The notes under the pieces: model-generated
Database searches by the model: none
The model's input: only the letters and a program-made list of their open reading frames with translations
Told to the model about the DNA's origin: nothing
Program-made: the position numbers and the translations under genes
Source: Ixodes scapularis
Taxonomy: Eukaryota; Arthropoda; Arachnida; Ixodida; Ixodidae
Reading direction: 5' to 3'
DNA length: 64,000 nt
Assembly (NCBI RefSeq): GCF_016920785.2
Contig: NW_024609839.1
Coordinates: 5,482,196 to 5,546,195, forward strand
Part shown: positions 22,651 to 34,252 of the stretch, one piece after another
Layout of the letters: each line of letters begins with the position of its first letter
How positions within the stretch are numbered: the first letter of the stretch is position 1

Positions 22651-23580
22651 CTACAAAATTGGCGAAAAAAAATTAAAGCCCTGTAACGCCGAATTAGAGC
22701 TCAGCTCTTGAGGAGGAGTAGGGAGGGGTACTGAGGGGAAGGTATATCCGTCCTCCCTCCTCCACACGTCCTCATCCTGTATGCAAGTCATCCCTCCGAG
22801 CGGCGTCGCCGTCGCCTCACGAGGGTCACGTGACCTCACGGGGTCACGTGACGTCACCGGGGTCACGTGCCACGTGACCCATAGAAGTGACGTGAGGATG
22901 ACGTAATCACCACTAGTGACGTTACCAGTAACGTCATCTGTGACAATAACGATGCCGATGACGTCATCAGTGACGTCACTGATGACGTCATTAGTGACAG
23001 TGACGATGGCGATGCCGATGACGTCATCAGGGACGATGACATTGGGGATACCAATGACGTCATCAGTGACGTCACTGCTAACGTCATCAGTAATGATGAC
23101 GATGCCGATGACGTCATAAGTGACGTCACCGATGACGTCATCATCACTAGTGACGTCATCAGCAACGTCATCGGTGACGATGACAATGGGAATGCCGATG
23201 ACGTCATCAGTGACGATGACAATGACGATGCGGGTGCCGATGACGTCATCAGTGACGTCACTGATGACGCCACCGGCATTCGCATCATCATCATCATCAT
23301 CACTGATGACGCATCGGTACCGCATCGTGACCGTCACTGGCGACGTCATCAGTGACGTCAGTGACGACGTCTTTGGCATCGTCACGTGACCCCTCGACGT
23401 CACGCGACACCCCAAGGTCACGTACTCCCACAAGGTCACGTGACCCGCCCGAGGTCACGTGACTCCCCACCCCCCCGAGGTCACTTGACCCACCCCCCCC
23501 CAGTACCCTTCCCTCCTCCTCCTCAAGAGCTGCGCTCTAATTCGGCGTTACAGGGAGTTGTAAACGGCTTTCTTTTTTTT
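22651..23580. mobile_element. fold-back element with TGACGTCA array, copy 1
   Basis: Terminal inverted repeats CCTGTAACGCCGAATTAGAG (left, from about 22679) and its complement ending at about 23553 enclose two zones. The outer zone has many TCACGTGAC boxes. The inner zone (about 22915-23370) consists almost entirely of GATGACGTCATCAGTGACG-type units in both orientations. Met/Ser/Thr- or Asp-rich frames in all directions are by-products. No transposase inside, so it is non-autonomous. Confidence 0.75.
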
Positions 23581-25637
23581 TTTTTGCTGGTTTTAACCAA
23601 ATATTCCAGAGGCCTCAGGTTGCCTACATTCCTGTCGTCCTTTTCGTGCGTCAAATGTTTTTTTTAACAATATTAGGGCACTGTGTCGGTAATATACGAC
23701 AACTTTCAGTGAAGGTGGTACCGCAGTGTGAGAATCGCGGTCCATAGCTCCTGGATGAGCGGCTTCAGAATAAAGGTGCTTGGTTACACCTTACTGACGT
23801 ACACGTATAAGCTAATACTTCTATATCTTGTATTTCGCAAAATTAGACTTCCTGCTGTCACTGTCGCTGCCACCGCCTCACTTGATATTTAGCTGAAGAA
23901 CCCTAAACTCTGTTACAATCACATGCGTTTTGGCCAGCATCAAGAAATGGTAGACACGGCATACGTGAGTCGACATTTCCGTTTTAACGGACATTTTATT
24001 TTTGTTTTTTGAGAGATTCGCTGATGTTTTCGCTGGGTATATATCCAAAAAGATTCATTCTCTTATTTACCTACGTCCCCACCAAGGCCCATCATCTCTG
24101 CAGCGCTAATAACAGATTTATATAACAACGCAGTTTATAATTTTAATTTTAACGCGTAATTACCGCGTCTTGCTATTTTCCTGCACCACCGATGGCGATA
24201 TTTGCCGGCTAAAATATGTTTATATAATATATTCGCGAACGTGTATTTTATTCGAAGTTAAATTATCTCTATCATAATCTTTTTAGGATGGATTCTAAGA
24301 GCGTCAATCTCTGGCTCGAACAAGGAACCTTTAGGTTTTTGCCAGAGCAGAGAGCAGTTAAATTGTTTTCTCAAGAATAACGCAATGAAGTGCGCGAGAC
24401 CTTCGTGACTGCCTAAATCGCAAGGGTGTTCAACGCGATAAACGAAACGAGGCAAAACGTCCGACGAGACTTTCTAGAGCCAGCTAGCTGTCGCTCAAAG
24501 TCACAAAAGTGTGACTAGAGGCAACAATAAACGCTTCCATTACACTCTTCTGTTTTGTGTCTTACCCTTGGACAGTAACGCCGCGCAAGTAAAGGATTGC
24601 TTGTTGCTGTAACGGTCAATTACTTTTATTGAAGAGTAATGGTAACTGTAACTAGTTACAATTTAGCCTTGTGTAATTGTAAATAGAATTCCTTACTTTT
24701 TTAGCAACGTATAGAGGTACTGCAGTGAGACTGCAATATATTAGTAGCTCTTAAAGGGGCTATAAAATAATTTTCTATCTTTTTTCTAAATTAGCATATT
24801 CTTCCTTGCGTAGTATGTGGCGTTTGAATCACAAACCCCGCAGCTCAGCGTCTGACGTTGGAGCGCGAGGCCCGGTTTAAGAGGCAGGCGAGGAGCTGGT
24901 TCACTCTTTTTAAAGGAAGACGGTAAGTAGAAAGAAAGAGAGCTCGTCGTTTCCTCTACCCATGATTCCTTGCAATCAAAGCTGGGCAATCTGACGTCAC
25001 CACAAGCTCCACCTCCTCCTCTCTCTCGCTTTCTCTCTGTATAGGTACGAAGATAGTGTTGCGCGAGGCAGAGCCATTTATAGGGGAAGAGTCTGGACAT
25101 CCATTGTCCTCGGTGACCTCTCGCCGTACCTTCGCTCCTCTCAGACTCCTCCTATAAAACTGACGTCCACCGTTACCGATCCCAATCCAACGCGCACGAA
25201 TGCAGGGCCGCAAGGTATCCTACGTACAGACGCTTATTTTTAGGTTTTCTGGTGAGAGAATGGTTGGTTATCGTGCGGGTGGATATTCCAATCACAGCCG
25301 TCGTGGTTTTGAGTTTTTTACGATTCGAAAGGGAACAAAAGAACGTAATCGCAAAATATGGTTGAATAACATCAAGCACGACCACAGACCATGTATGTGT
25401 GTATGTATGTATATTTGAGGCAAAATCTCTTTGTAACGAGAGTCTTGTAAGACATGCCAATAAAAGCAAAAAAGAAAAACTAAATAAAAAAGGACAACAA
25501 CGAAAGAGAACTGGTTAGCACGTGTGTCCAAAGTTCGCCAACCGTCACTTTCGCACAGTCAAAGTTAATCAGTTCACATGACACCGTCGTTTTAAGTGAG
25601 CGCTTGCCCCTCCAGCCAAAAGTAAAGCAGCTACTAT
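23581..25637. other. unassigned DNA
   Basis: Includes a TAATGGTAACTGTAACTAGTTACAA tract near 24640 of the kind seen in DNA-transposon remnants, and a (TATG)n run at about 25390. No coding region that I can support. Confidence 0.35.
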
Positions 25638-25728
25638 TGGCCATCTTGGTCACCTTGGTCGTCTTGGCCACGACCCCGATTTTTCAGTCGAGTCTGCCAC
25701 CATGCCTCGAGCCTCCGCTTGGAGCATG

Positions 25729-26448
25729 CTACATGGGTCTGTTCGTTGGTGAAACCAAGTGCCTGCTCCAAGCGGGCACCCACGACAGGCGTTGGGTGTA
25801 GCGCCCTGCACGCAGCAAGTGGTCGATTGTCTCTTCGCCCGCTCCACACGCACTGCATACCGTGTCAGTCACACTGCTATCGTACTTGCTTCGGTATAGG
25901 CGGGTACGTAGGGCACCACCACGGGCCTCTATAAGTAGTCGACTGCCCAGTGTGTTCCCGCAGAAAGTCACCGGGGCAATCTCCGTCTTCAGAGACGGGT
26001 ACATGTGCATGGAAGGGTGTTGTAGCATGCCGCTCATCCAACGGCCCCTCTCAACCCTCTTCACTTCCTCTCGCACTGTGCTCATCCACTCCTTTTCTGT
26101 TTGAGGTTCAGTGGCCAAGCTGAAGATCTTAAACTTTGTCCCAAGACGAGTGACTCGCTTCCTCCACGTCGAGTTGATATGCTTCAGGTGAATGTACATA
26201 AAAACTCGCCTGGCCCACCGGTCTCCGTTCATGTACCGGAGACGTGTGTAGTACTGAAGCTTGCTGTTTTCCTCCCGCGCTTCAAAGGAAGACCAGCCGA
26301 CATCGCCCTTTATCAGTTCATTGGCTACTTGTCCATGACACCCTAGTGCCTGTCGTCCGACCTCCCTTTGGCGCCGCTCAAGATATGTGCGTAGCTCACT
26401 AGGAACACATATGACTGAGTTTCCAAAAGTCAGCCCGGGCACAGCCAC
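25729..26448 (-). pseudogene. LINE ORF2 C-terminal region
   Basis: A 239-codon frame, basic and helical, with CSACGAGEETIDHLL near the end. This corresponds to the CxxC...H zinc motif found after the RT in many LINE ORF2 proteins (the final Cys appears replaced, LLRAGRY). It continues the RT frame after a break at about 26470. Confidence 0.7.
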
Positions 26449-26490
26449 AGCCTTCCAAAGTTCTCGGGTGACAATGTACCGGTCACAGCT

Positions 26491-28370
26491 TCATAATCTC
26501 CGCCTTCGCAGTATGTTCCGCTTGCTAACTGAGGACTTCCTGAGGCCCTCATGGTGCTCAATCAAGTAGTCCTCTCTAGCCGACAGTGTTATTCCGAGGT
26601 ACCTGTATTCGGTGTCAAGAGGTATGGCTGAGCCTTGCAGGATGAACGATCTAAGACTGCACCCCTCGCCAGAAAAGATGACTGTCGCTGACTTGCCAGC
26701 ATTGAAGCGTAGTCGGAGGTGTTCCGCTGCAGTTTCACAGGCGACGAGCAACCTCCTCATGTCTTCCACACTGTCGGCCATCAGCACAAGGTCATCAACA
26801 TAGGCAAGGCCAGGGAGTCGCCACGCTATAATATCACCATGCTGGCGGTGTTCCAAAGTGAAACCAATGCCAGTGTCTTCAATGGCCTTTTCCATGCTAG
26901 AGGCATATAGCATATATAGCGTCGGCGACAACGGACAGCCCTGTCGTAAACCTTTTCCAACTGTGACCTCGCCCGATGTCACACCATTGAAGGATGTCGT
27001 CACCACATTGCCGTCGTATAACCGAAGGATTATCCTCACCCATGTTTGGGTCATATTAAGGTGTCTCAGCCTTTCCAGCAGCATTAGGTGAGGGACACAA
27101 TCATACGCTTTAGCAATGTCTAGAAAGCAGCAATCAGAGGTCGCCTCTCCACTCGCGCTATCTCGATGCATTGGGTCAATGTAAACAGGTTATCGTCCAA
27201 CCGCCGGCCAACTCGAAACCAGTTCTGCAGTTCCGTAAACACGCCGGCTCCCTCAGCCCATGCTGTGATTCGCCAATTGATGATAGTCGTGAATACTCTG
27301 TATACAACTGCCGTGACGGTGAGCGGTCGGTAGTCATGCAATAGCTGCTTGTTTCCACCTTTTTTCGAGATGAAGGTTACTCGACCGCGCCTCCAGTCAG
27401 TGGGGATCGGGTCACCTCCGCAGCATATGCGACTGAACAAGTGGGCCAACTGCTCTTGAGCGTCGGGTCCCAGGCCTTTCAGTACCTTGGCCGGGATTCC
27501 GTCCAGGCCCTGCGCAGTGCCGCCGTTCAACCGCGCGAGAGCGCGTGCGACCTGTACTCTTCCCACGATGGTGGTGTTGTCACTCTTCAAATTAGGTAGC
27601 GGTGGATCTTTGATATAAGGGCCTCCTGCTGACACGCTCTCATTACCGTGGAAATCCTGTGTCGTCCCAAAAAGATTATGAAGGTGTTCATCCAAGAGAG
27701 CTCTAACGTTGTGCACTACACGTCCATTTTTGGCATCGATCAGTTGGGGAGAATTATCTCTTCCATCCAGTGTTCCAATATAGCGCCAGAATTTCTCTCC
27801 GGCTCTTTTTCCACCCTTTCTGATATCTTTCCTCACCTTGCAATCATGTATCAGTTTTTTCTCCTCGACGATATATTGTGTTATTGCCTTGAGCTTCTGG
27901 TATTCCTCCCAGAGTCGCAGAGTCTCCGGTGCTTTTCCAAGCGTCCGCTGAGCCCGGCGATGGTCTCGGTTTACGTCTTGCCTGAGTTGGATGGATCTCC
28001 GGATTTCAGCATCCCACCACGATACAAGCCGTCTTTTCCCGCTTGAGCCTCTCATAATCGACCGTGTGGTGATTGCCTGCCGAAGCGCATTGGCATAGTC
28101 ATCATAGGTGAGGGCATTTATGCGCTTATCACTTTCTTCGAACTCCTGACATGCTGCCTCAATATCAAATTCACGTAATTGAAGCGTCATTTTATGTTTC
28201 GGCCGGCTGCGTTGTCGTTGGATTGCACCAAAATGAAGTATGATGCTGTTATGATCGCTGCCAATACTCCACTCGCCATCTTCATCTACAGTTATTTTTT
28301 GAAGGCGACGTGTGAGCCTCTTTGATGCCAGGGCATAGTCAATACATGTTCGTCGGTCCCGGCCATCCAT
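26491..28370 (-). pseudogene. LINE ORF2 reverse transcriptase
   Basis: The frame at 27120-28370 holds the end of the endonuclease (SIGSDHNSIILHF) and the RT fingers (GLDGIPAKVLKGLG, DYRPLTVTAVVYRVF). A +/-1 shift at about 27122 leads to 26491-27171 with FLDIAKAYDCVPHLMLLERL, KGLRQGCPLSPTLYMLY and LAYVDDLVLMAD. The catalytic Asp residues are kept. Confidence 0.85.
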
Positions 28371-28903
28371 GTGTGTTGCCCCTCACATTCCTCTCTGAGG
28401 TTTAGAATCTCCAGGTCGAACTCCTCCGACAGCTGTCTCAGCATTCGGCCATTGTCGTCCTCACGCCCGTCAATCTCAACCAGATGGCCATTAAAGTCCC
28501 CCATAACTAGCACAGACAATCTTCGATCTAGGTTTCCGATGTCACGTTGAACGCACTCCAGTATGGCCTTATTCTCCTCATGCCTGGCATTCCCCACGGA
28601 AAGGTAAAGGGTGCATACCGCTGTCGGTATGTTACCCACCTGTCCTTGAACCCACAGATGTTCGCAGCACGTTTCAGATATCCTTATCCATGCTTGTCCT
28701 CCACTTGGCCAAAGGAGGCCCACACCACCTCCCCGTCGGTCTCCCTCCACCCTGTTACACCCTGTCCAGCACCAGGAAGGGTCTACAGGGAGTCCCTCAG
28801 CGTCCCGCAAGTGTGTTTCAGCAACCCCGAACAAAGAAAAGCCTTGTTCCCGGAGTACAACATAGAGCTCAGCCCACTTTCGTTGACGCCTCACACTATT
28901 CAA
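28292..28903 (-). pseudogene. LINE ORF2 apurinic-type endonuclease
   Basis: 203 codons with FGVAETHLRDAEG, GGGVGLLW and LVMGDFNGHL, the conserved catalytic blocks of LINE AP-endonucleases that nick the target for reverse transcription. It overlaps the next frame by about 80 bases, which marks a frameshift. Confidence 0.85.
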
Positions 28904-28976
28904 ATTTAAAAAAAACCAACGACAGCACTGTCTCTTTTCCGTGGTTGCCCTTGCTGCCGCCGCGCCAGAAACTCGG

Positions 28977-29710
28977 TCAACACTCTCGCTGAAGCTGCAT
29001 GGCTGCTAGTTGCTCTCGGACCAGTTGATTCACAAAGTGCGTCAGCTCTTGTGATGGGGCACATGTGGGGTGCTGAAGGCATCCGGTCGTCAAGTCGGTC
29101 AGCATTGGGTTGCACACAGGAAAGGTCTGTCTCGCAGTAGGCCCTAGAGCAAACGTTCCTTCCTGACTGCTTGTCCTCGATGGGAGTGCCCCACAGCTTT
29201 GTCCTTGAAGATGTCCGTTGGGTGGTATGAGGAGTGGGGGCACCCATATTGCGTGCAGAGGTGACGACTGTGGCGGATGGTCCCTCTGGCATTGTGGGGA
29301 ATACACAGGAACGTGAAAGTTGGGCACCGGCTTCTGTACAGTCTCCTTTGATATTGGAGGCGTGTTCACCACCCCGTCTGCTCCACTCGTTCTGGGACCA
29401 GAAGACAGACCTGGGAGGTCGTGAGCGTGTGCTTTTTTTTCTGCCTCTGACCGGTTTACTACTGTGGGATGCGTCCCGTGTCGTCTCCTGTTGCTCCCAG
29501 TATGGCCGCTGAAATTGTCCCTTCTTTGTTGTCCTAAAAAATGAGTCACTAATGCACCCACTCGGTCGGTTACCATTTGGCTACCTTCTGTGCAGTAGTG
29601 AAGCCCGTCCTTTTGCATTGCTGGGATGCTGGCCAGTTCTCGGCTGAGGTCGATAAACCTTGCTCTAATTCTCTTGCACAGCTGCTTCAGCTTTGCATTT
29701 AGGAGCATGG
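28977..29710 (-). pseudogene. LINE ORF1, SGNH-like C-terminal part
   Basis: The frame continues upstream to 29852 but looks like element sequence only from LLNAKLKQLCKRIRARFIDL onward. KDGLHYCTEGSQMVTDRVG supplies the Asp-x-x-His block of SGNH esterases seen in CR1/L2 ORF1. The rest is Pro/Ser/Thr-rich and low complexity. The GDS block is missing because of the 5' truncation. Confidence 0.55.
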
Positions 29711-32289
29711 ACCATATGCGAAATGTAGAGCGCCATCTAGGAGCGCGCCGAGAACTACGTCCGCCATCTTTGCAGAGCCGAGAAAACGAAACCAGTGACC
29801 CAACCGGCAAAGACCCCATGTAAACAAGCGACAGCGCTTCGTGCAATGACAACGCGCGGCTGCATTCCGCTGCGGATAAAACTTTCGATTCGCTCGTGAT
29901 GTGAACGCAAACAGGGTTTCAAAATTTTTTCTTATTTTTATTTGTTACTTGAGACGCAGCTTTTGACAGAAACAATCGGCGAGAACGCGAAGAAACATGC
30001 GGCCGTAATCGCGCGGCGTGAAGCTGTTCGCAACAATTGAACTGAATCTTTTCACGAAGTTGTACCAAAATTATTTCTGAACTTTTTTTTCTTTTTTTAT
30101 GCAAGTTGTAATCTCGGCCCGTGTCCTTCTTGACGCGCCGGCAGCTCAGTGTATGCGGGCGAGACCAAGGCTGTTAAGCGAGGCAGAAAGATGAGAGTTT
30201 TAATAATCTACCACACCAACTCTAATTGAAGATGCGTATGGTTAACAGGAGACAACAAAAGCTGAAATTGCGACAGAGCCCTCATTTTAATGTTAAAAAA
30301 AACTGATTACTTCGGAAAGCCAGGAAACAATCTCACTGTTTTGTAGCGATTTCTAGACACGTCATCTGGCGTCGGTAAACGAGGTTCGTAAAACACCCAT
30401 GGGCGTAACAACCGGGGGGGGGGGGCAAGGGGGGCTTGCCCCCCCCCCCCCAGTTCTCAGAGTTGGGGGGGGGGGGCAAGGCATATGTCCACCCCCCCCC
30501 CCCGAAACAGCCACCACTGGGCAGGGCAAACACTAGCCGGCGGCGCCACAGGGATACCAAGGGCACCGCCGCGGGTTCTGGGGGGGAAGGGTTTGGTTTG
30601 CCCCCCCCACCCCCCCCCCCCACACACACACTCAAAAACAAGTTGGTATGCCACTGCAAACACCTTTAAAACTAAACAGGAGACTTTGCTGATAAAATAT
30701 TCTGTTGAACACCACGTTCGATGTAATCGAACGTGGCGTTTGACTTAGATTTATCGCAGTGGCTAAAGCTTCCATGTCGGCGTCGCCAAAAACTTACGTT
30801 GTGCACACCGAGTAGAGAAACACGGGTGGTGCCAAATTCATTTTAAATCTCCTTTTATTTTATTTCTGTCGCAGTTGAGGTAAAGATTTTGTTTAGTGCA
30901 AAGAAGCTCGGAGGGTGGTTTTGAAAAGGTCAATTCAGTTATTCTGCGAAGGTTGAACAAATTTAATAGAGCAACATCCGTCAGTTATGCTTAAGGTAAA
31001 TGCTATCTGATATCAATTTAGCTTCTTTGCAACGTCTGAAAAATAGTGCCCAGTGCACAGACTCCTTTAAAATAATAGAATACTTTCTACAATTACAAAA
31101 AAAAAACTAACCTTGAGTCGCGTGTATTGGCGTGGAGCTGTCTACCGCTAAACAGTACAACTTCATATGTAATTGCATAATAAAAACTTTTAAAAAAAAA
31201 CTTGAGAATGTCCGTGGAGATGAAATGCATGACGGCCTAGTCCTTTGTCCACGTTGGGTGATCGGAGGTCAGAAAACGATAAAGTTTCCTAATCACATTC
31301 GTGGAAGAGCGTCGATGCCCTGGAAATGCTGAGAAACCGAAACTCAATATACTTGACGCTACCAAGATACTTGACGCTAGCAAGGGCTGCCAGACCACGA
31401 AGCAGTTTGGCGTAGCGTCTCCTGTGGACGCTCACGGAAGGTAAGAATGATTTTTTCGTCCTGAAACGTTTTATAAAATGAAGTTTTTGCCGCAGCAGAG
31501 ACGAAAGCTAGCGAACTAGTTGCTGCACAATCCTCCCATGCAATGTGGAATGTGAACAATTGCAGCACAAGAAAGGGGCGTCCATCTGTGAAGATTTCCC
31601 TTTCCTTCCCCAAACCGCGAAATGAATAAATTTATTATTTGATGTCTTTTATTAAATGTTATGTTTTGTGTGAAAAAACTAGTTTTGTTGTTTTCTATCT
31701 CCCGTTAATTGTCATGTAATGGCATAACAATGGATGCTGGGATCTCAGTGCCGTTAGGAACGGCCAATCAATTCAGTTAAATCTACTAAAACGAGCAAGC
31801 TTACCATTCTCGAGGTGCCGCCTGAAGCTGAGTCGCTCGAGGTTTATTTCGTAACGTTCCGTTATAGAATAGATGGTCCTAACGTAACGACAAACGTTAG
31901 TGCCCGCGCCATTTTTAATGCCAGCGAACTCGCGCAACCTTCGTTTATTTTATTTATTTAGTAGTAACCTTCTGGCTCCCTTGATGTTCGGAGCACAAGA
32001 TCGTTGTTTAATTGCTGAAAGAGTTCGGCGGAGGCACGCGGTAAACAAGCACAGCGTGGACATCTCACATAAAGAGTAGCGATCGCTTCGATCAAGCCGT
32101 CTCGTTCGACACGCGGACAAATAGTCAAGACACAAAGGAAGTGCTATTAAAAAGAAACGAAACTCTTTAAAAGTCTCGGACGAAGGGCTTTAGCTCACTT
32201 TACAACCAAAGAAATTTACGCCGCAAACAACTAACGATGTTGTGCCTCGACGCGAAAAATAGCAAGGACGTCGGTCTCTTTAACAGTCT
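29711..32289. other. unassigned DNA with G/C homopolymer cluster
   Basis: Poly-G and poly-C runs of 9-14 bases alternate at 30413-30625. Pro/Gly-rich frames across them are artefacts. AT-rich sequence elsewhere. No gene supported. Confidence 0.4.
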
Positions 32290-32622
32290 TTAGCGATCAG
32301 AAAATTTCTTAACTTCGCACGCTATGTGTTGAAGGTTGGGGACATAGCGCAACGCTGTCGTTATCTTTCTCATCACCAAGTTAAAAAGGGTATGCGAGAT
32401 AAGGACTCCTTGGGGCACTCCACGGACGTTGCTGAAAGTACAAGGTTGCTTGGCGCCCGAGCTGATCTCGAAGGTGCGATTCCTGAGGAACTGAGATTCT
32501 TTCACTATTCAGCACCTTTTATGGGACTGCACCGGCTTACAGGAAAAAAGAGCCGAGTACCTAAACCCATGCATTCGAAATCTGGAGGGCTGGGTCACCC
32601 CAAAAAACGGCGCTCACACTAA
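32290..32622 (-). pseudogene. LINE reverse transcriptase scrap
   Basis: A 71-codon frame with FSNVRGVPQGVLISHTLFNL, matching the RGVPQGSVLSPxLFNL block of LINE RTs, followed by a region matching ALRYVPNLQHI-type sequence. Homology runs slightly upstream in another frame. Only part of the palm is present. Confidence 0.65.
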
Positions 32623-32750
32623 AGAGGCACTACTCTCGCTATGGAAATTTGCGCGCTCGACCGGCGTCGACCGCAGATGGTGAACTTGTGCTTCCCTAGC
32701 CCCCTTCCCCACTGAGGCCATAGCGCCATCCCTTTTGTGATAAAAAATAT

Positions 32751-32909
32751 TCTTAGATCAATAATGGAAGATTGCTTTTAATGTATAACCGAGTGGGTTG
32801 AGGACCAGGTTCCAACTGATTCGGCCAGCATGCGCCGCGTGTGTCGATGACGATCACGGTGGTTGTGAATGAAGACGATGACGAAGTATGAACGTCAATC
32901 TTCTTAACA
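32751..32909 (-). repeat. Gypsy-2 3' LTR
   Basis: 159 bp, with about six substitutions relative to 37784-37942, including CAATAATGG against GGATAATGG. Confidence 0.9.
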
Positions 32910-34252
32910 TTTTCCCCCTGTATATGAAGGACGGCAGATTGGCGTCGTAGGGGTATCACAGAGCAGCAATTGGTGGTAGTACTTTTTGAGTCTGGCGACG
33001 TGAACAGTGTCACGGTAACGATGGCGGTGGTCCACGGGAACCTCAAGAGCTTCTATGACGTAGTTCACGGGGGATGTTTGGGATATCACCCTATAAGGTC
33101 CGTCATATTTATACAGGAGCTTTTCAGAGAGGCCTACTTGGCGTTGTGGGATCCAGAGCCACACTAAGTCTCCGGGATTAAATCTGTTTGGCTGATGACG
33201 AGAATCATATCGGCGCTTTTGTTCAGCCTGGGAGTTGATGGTTCGCAGACGCGCGATTTGCCGGCACTCTTCTGCATAGGAAGCCATTTCTTAAAGTGTC
33301 TGATTTTCAGTTGCGTCGGAACGGTATGGTAAGATTGTGTCCAGGGTAACAGAGGCTTCCCTGCCGAACAAGAGGAAAAATGGTAAAAAGTTGGTGGTGG
33401 CTTGGATGTTAGTATTGTAGGCGAAAGTTATGAATGGCAGAACCTTGTCCCAATTGGTTTGGTTGGTTTCGGTGTACATGGCGAGCATGTCGAGAAGGGT
33501 TCTATTGAGTCTTTCAGTTAACCCGTTTGTCTGTGGATGATATGCAGCGGTTGTAGAATGAATGGTATTGCAAGCTGCGACAAGTCCTTGAACTAGAGCG
33601 GAAAGAAATACCCGACCGCAATCGCTGAGCAGTGTGTGTGGTACGCCATGGCGGAGCAGTATATTGGCTAGAAAGAAGGTTGCCACATCTTCTGCGGTAG
33701 CAGTTGGGAGGGCGGATGTCTCATCATATCGGGTGAGATGGTCGATTGCAACTACAACCCAGCGATTTCCAGAAGATGAAGTGTGCAAAGGTCGGATCAG
33801 GTCAATCTCAACTCGTTCGAAGGGTCGCGAGGGACAGGGTAAGGGCTGTAATAGTCCAGATGGCGCTTGCGTGGGACGCTTTCGTCTTTGGCACTCAGCG
33901 CATGCTTGCACGTAGCGCTGCACGCTGCGATAGAGTCCGGGCCAGAAGTATCGGTGGGAGATTCGAGTGTAGGTTTTTGCGAAGCCGGATGGCCACATGC
34001 TGCGTCTGAATGCATGGAATTCAGTACTTCGCCGCGAAGGTGCTGGGGGAAGTAAAGTAACCAACGTTGGCTATGAGGCAGGTAACTCCGTCGGTATACA
34101 AGACTGTCCCGTAGACAAAAATGCCGAACTTTCTTGAAAACGCGCGATCCGTAGATATTTGAGATCCGTTCAGGTGATTCATAATTTGAGTGATACGGGG
34201 ATCTGACGCTTGATCGCGGGCCATATTTGTTAGGCTTAACGATTAAAGACAA
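32910..34252 (-). pseudogene. Gypsy-2 integrase
   Basis: The core frame at 33291-34064 has ERVEIDLIRPLHTSS, LLSDCGRVFLSALV and TNGLTERLNRTLLDM, giving the three acidic residues. Upstream is the zinc-binding remnant (YFWPGLYRSVQRYVQ, CAECQRRKRP), with a frameshift at about 33990. An in-frame TAA at about 33290 separates the C-terminal domain (FNPGDLVWLWIPQRQVG, LYKYDGPYRVI), which ends just inside the 3' LTR boundary. Confidence 0.85.

Larger units (their letters stand above)
25638..29710 (-). mobile_element. CR1/L2-like LINE, 5' truncated
   Basis: A minus-strand non-LTR element with an SGNH-type ORF1 end, an AP-endonuclease, an RT and a C-terminal CxxC zinc motif, in that order. The 3' end is a short tandem repeat (GACCAAGRTG-like, 25638-25676) instead of poly-A. 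Recognisable ORF1 begins abruptly at about 29710, with unrelated sequence upstream, so the copy is 5' truncated. Frameshifts lie at about 28350 and 27120, and a stop at about 26470. Confidence 0.8.

Noticed and set aside
22863..23439. Long Asp/Thr-rich and Met/Ser-rich frames on both strands
   Set aside because: Translations of the TGACGTCA array; all frames are open because the repeat lacks stops.
30333..30748. Pro/Gly-rich frames on both strands
   Set aside because: Produced by poly-C and poly-G runs.
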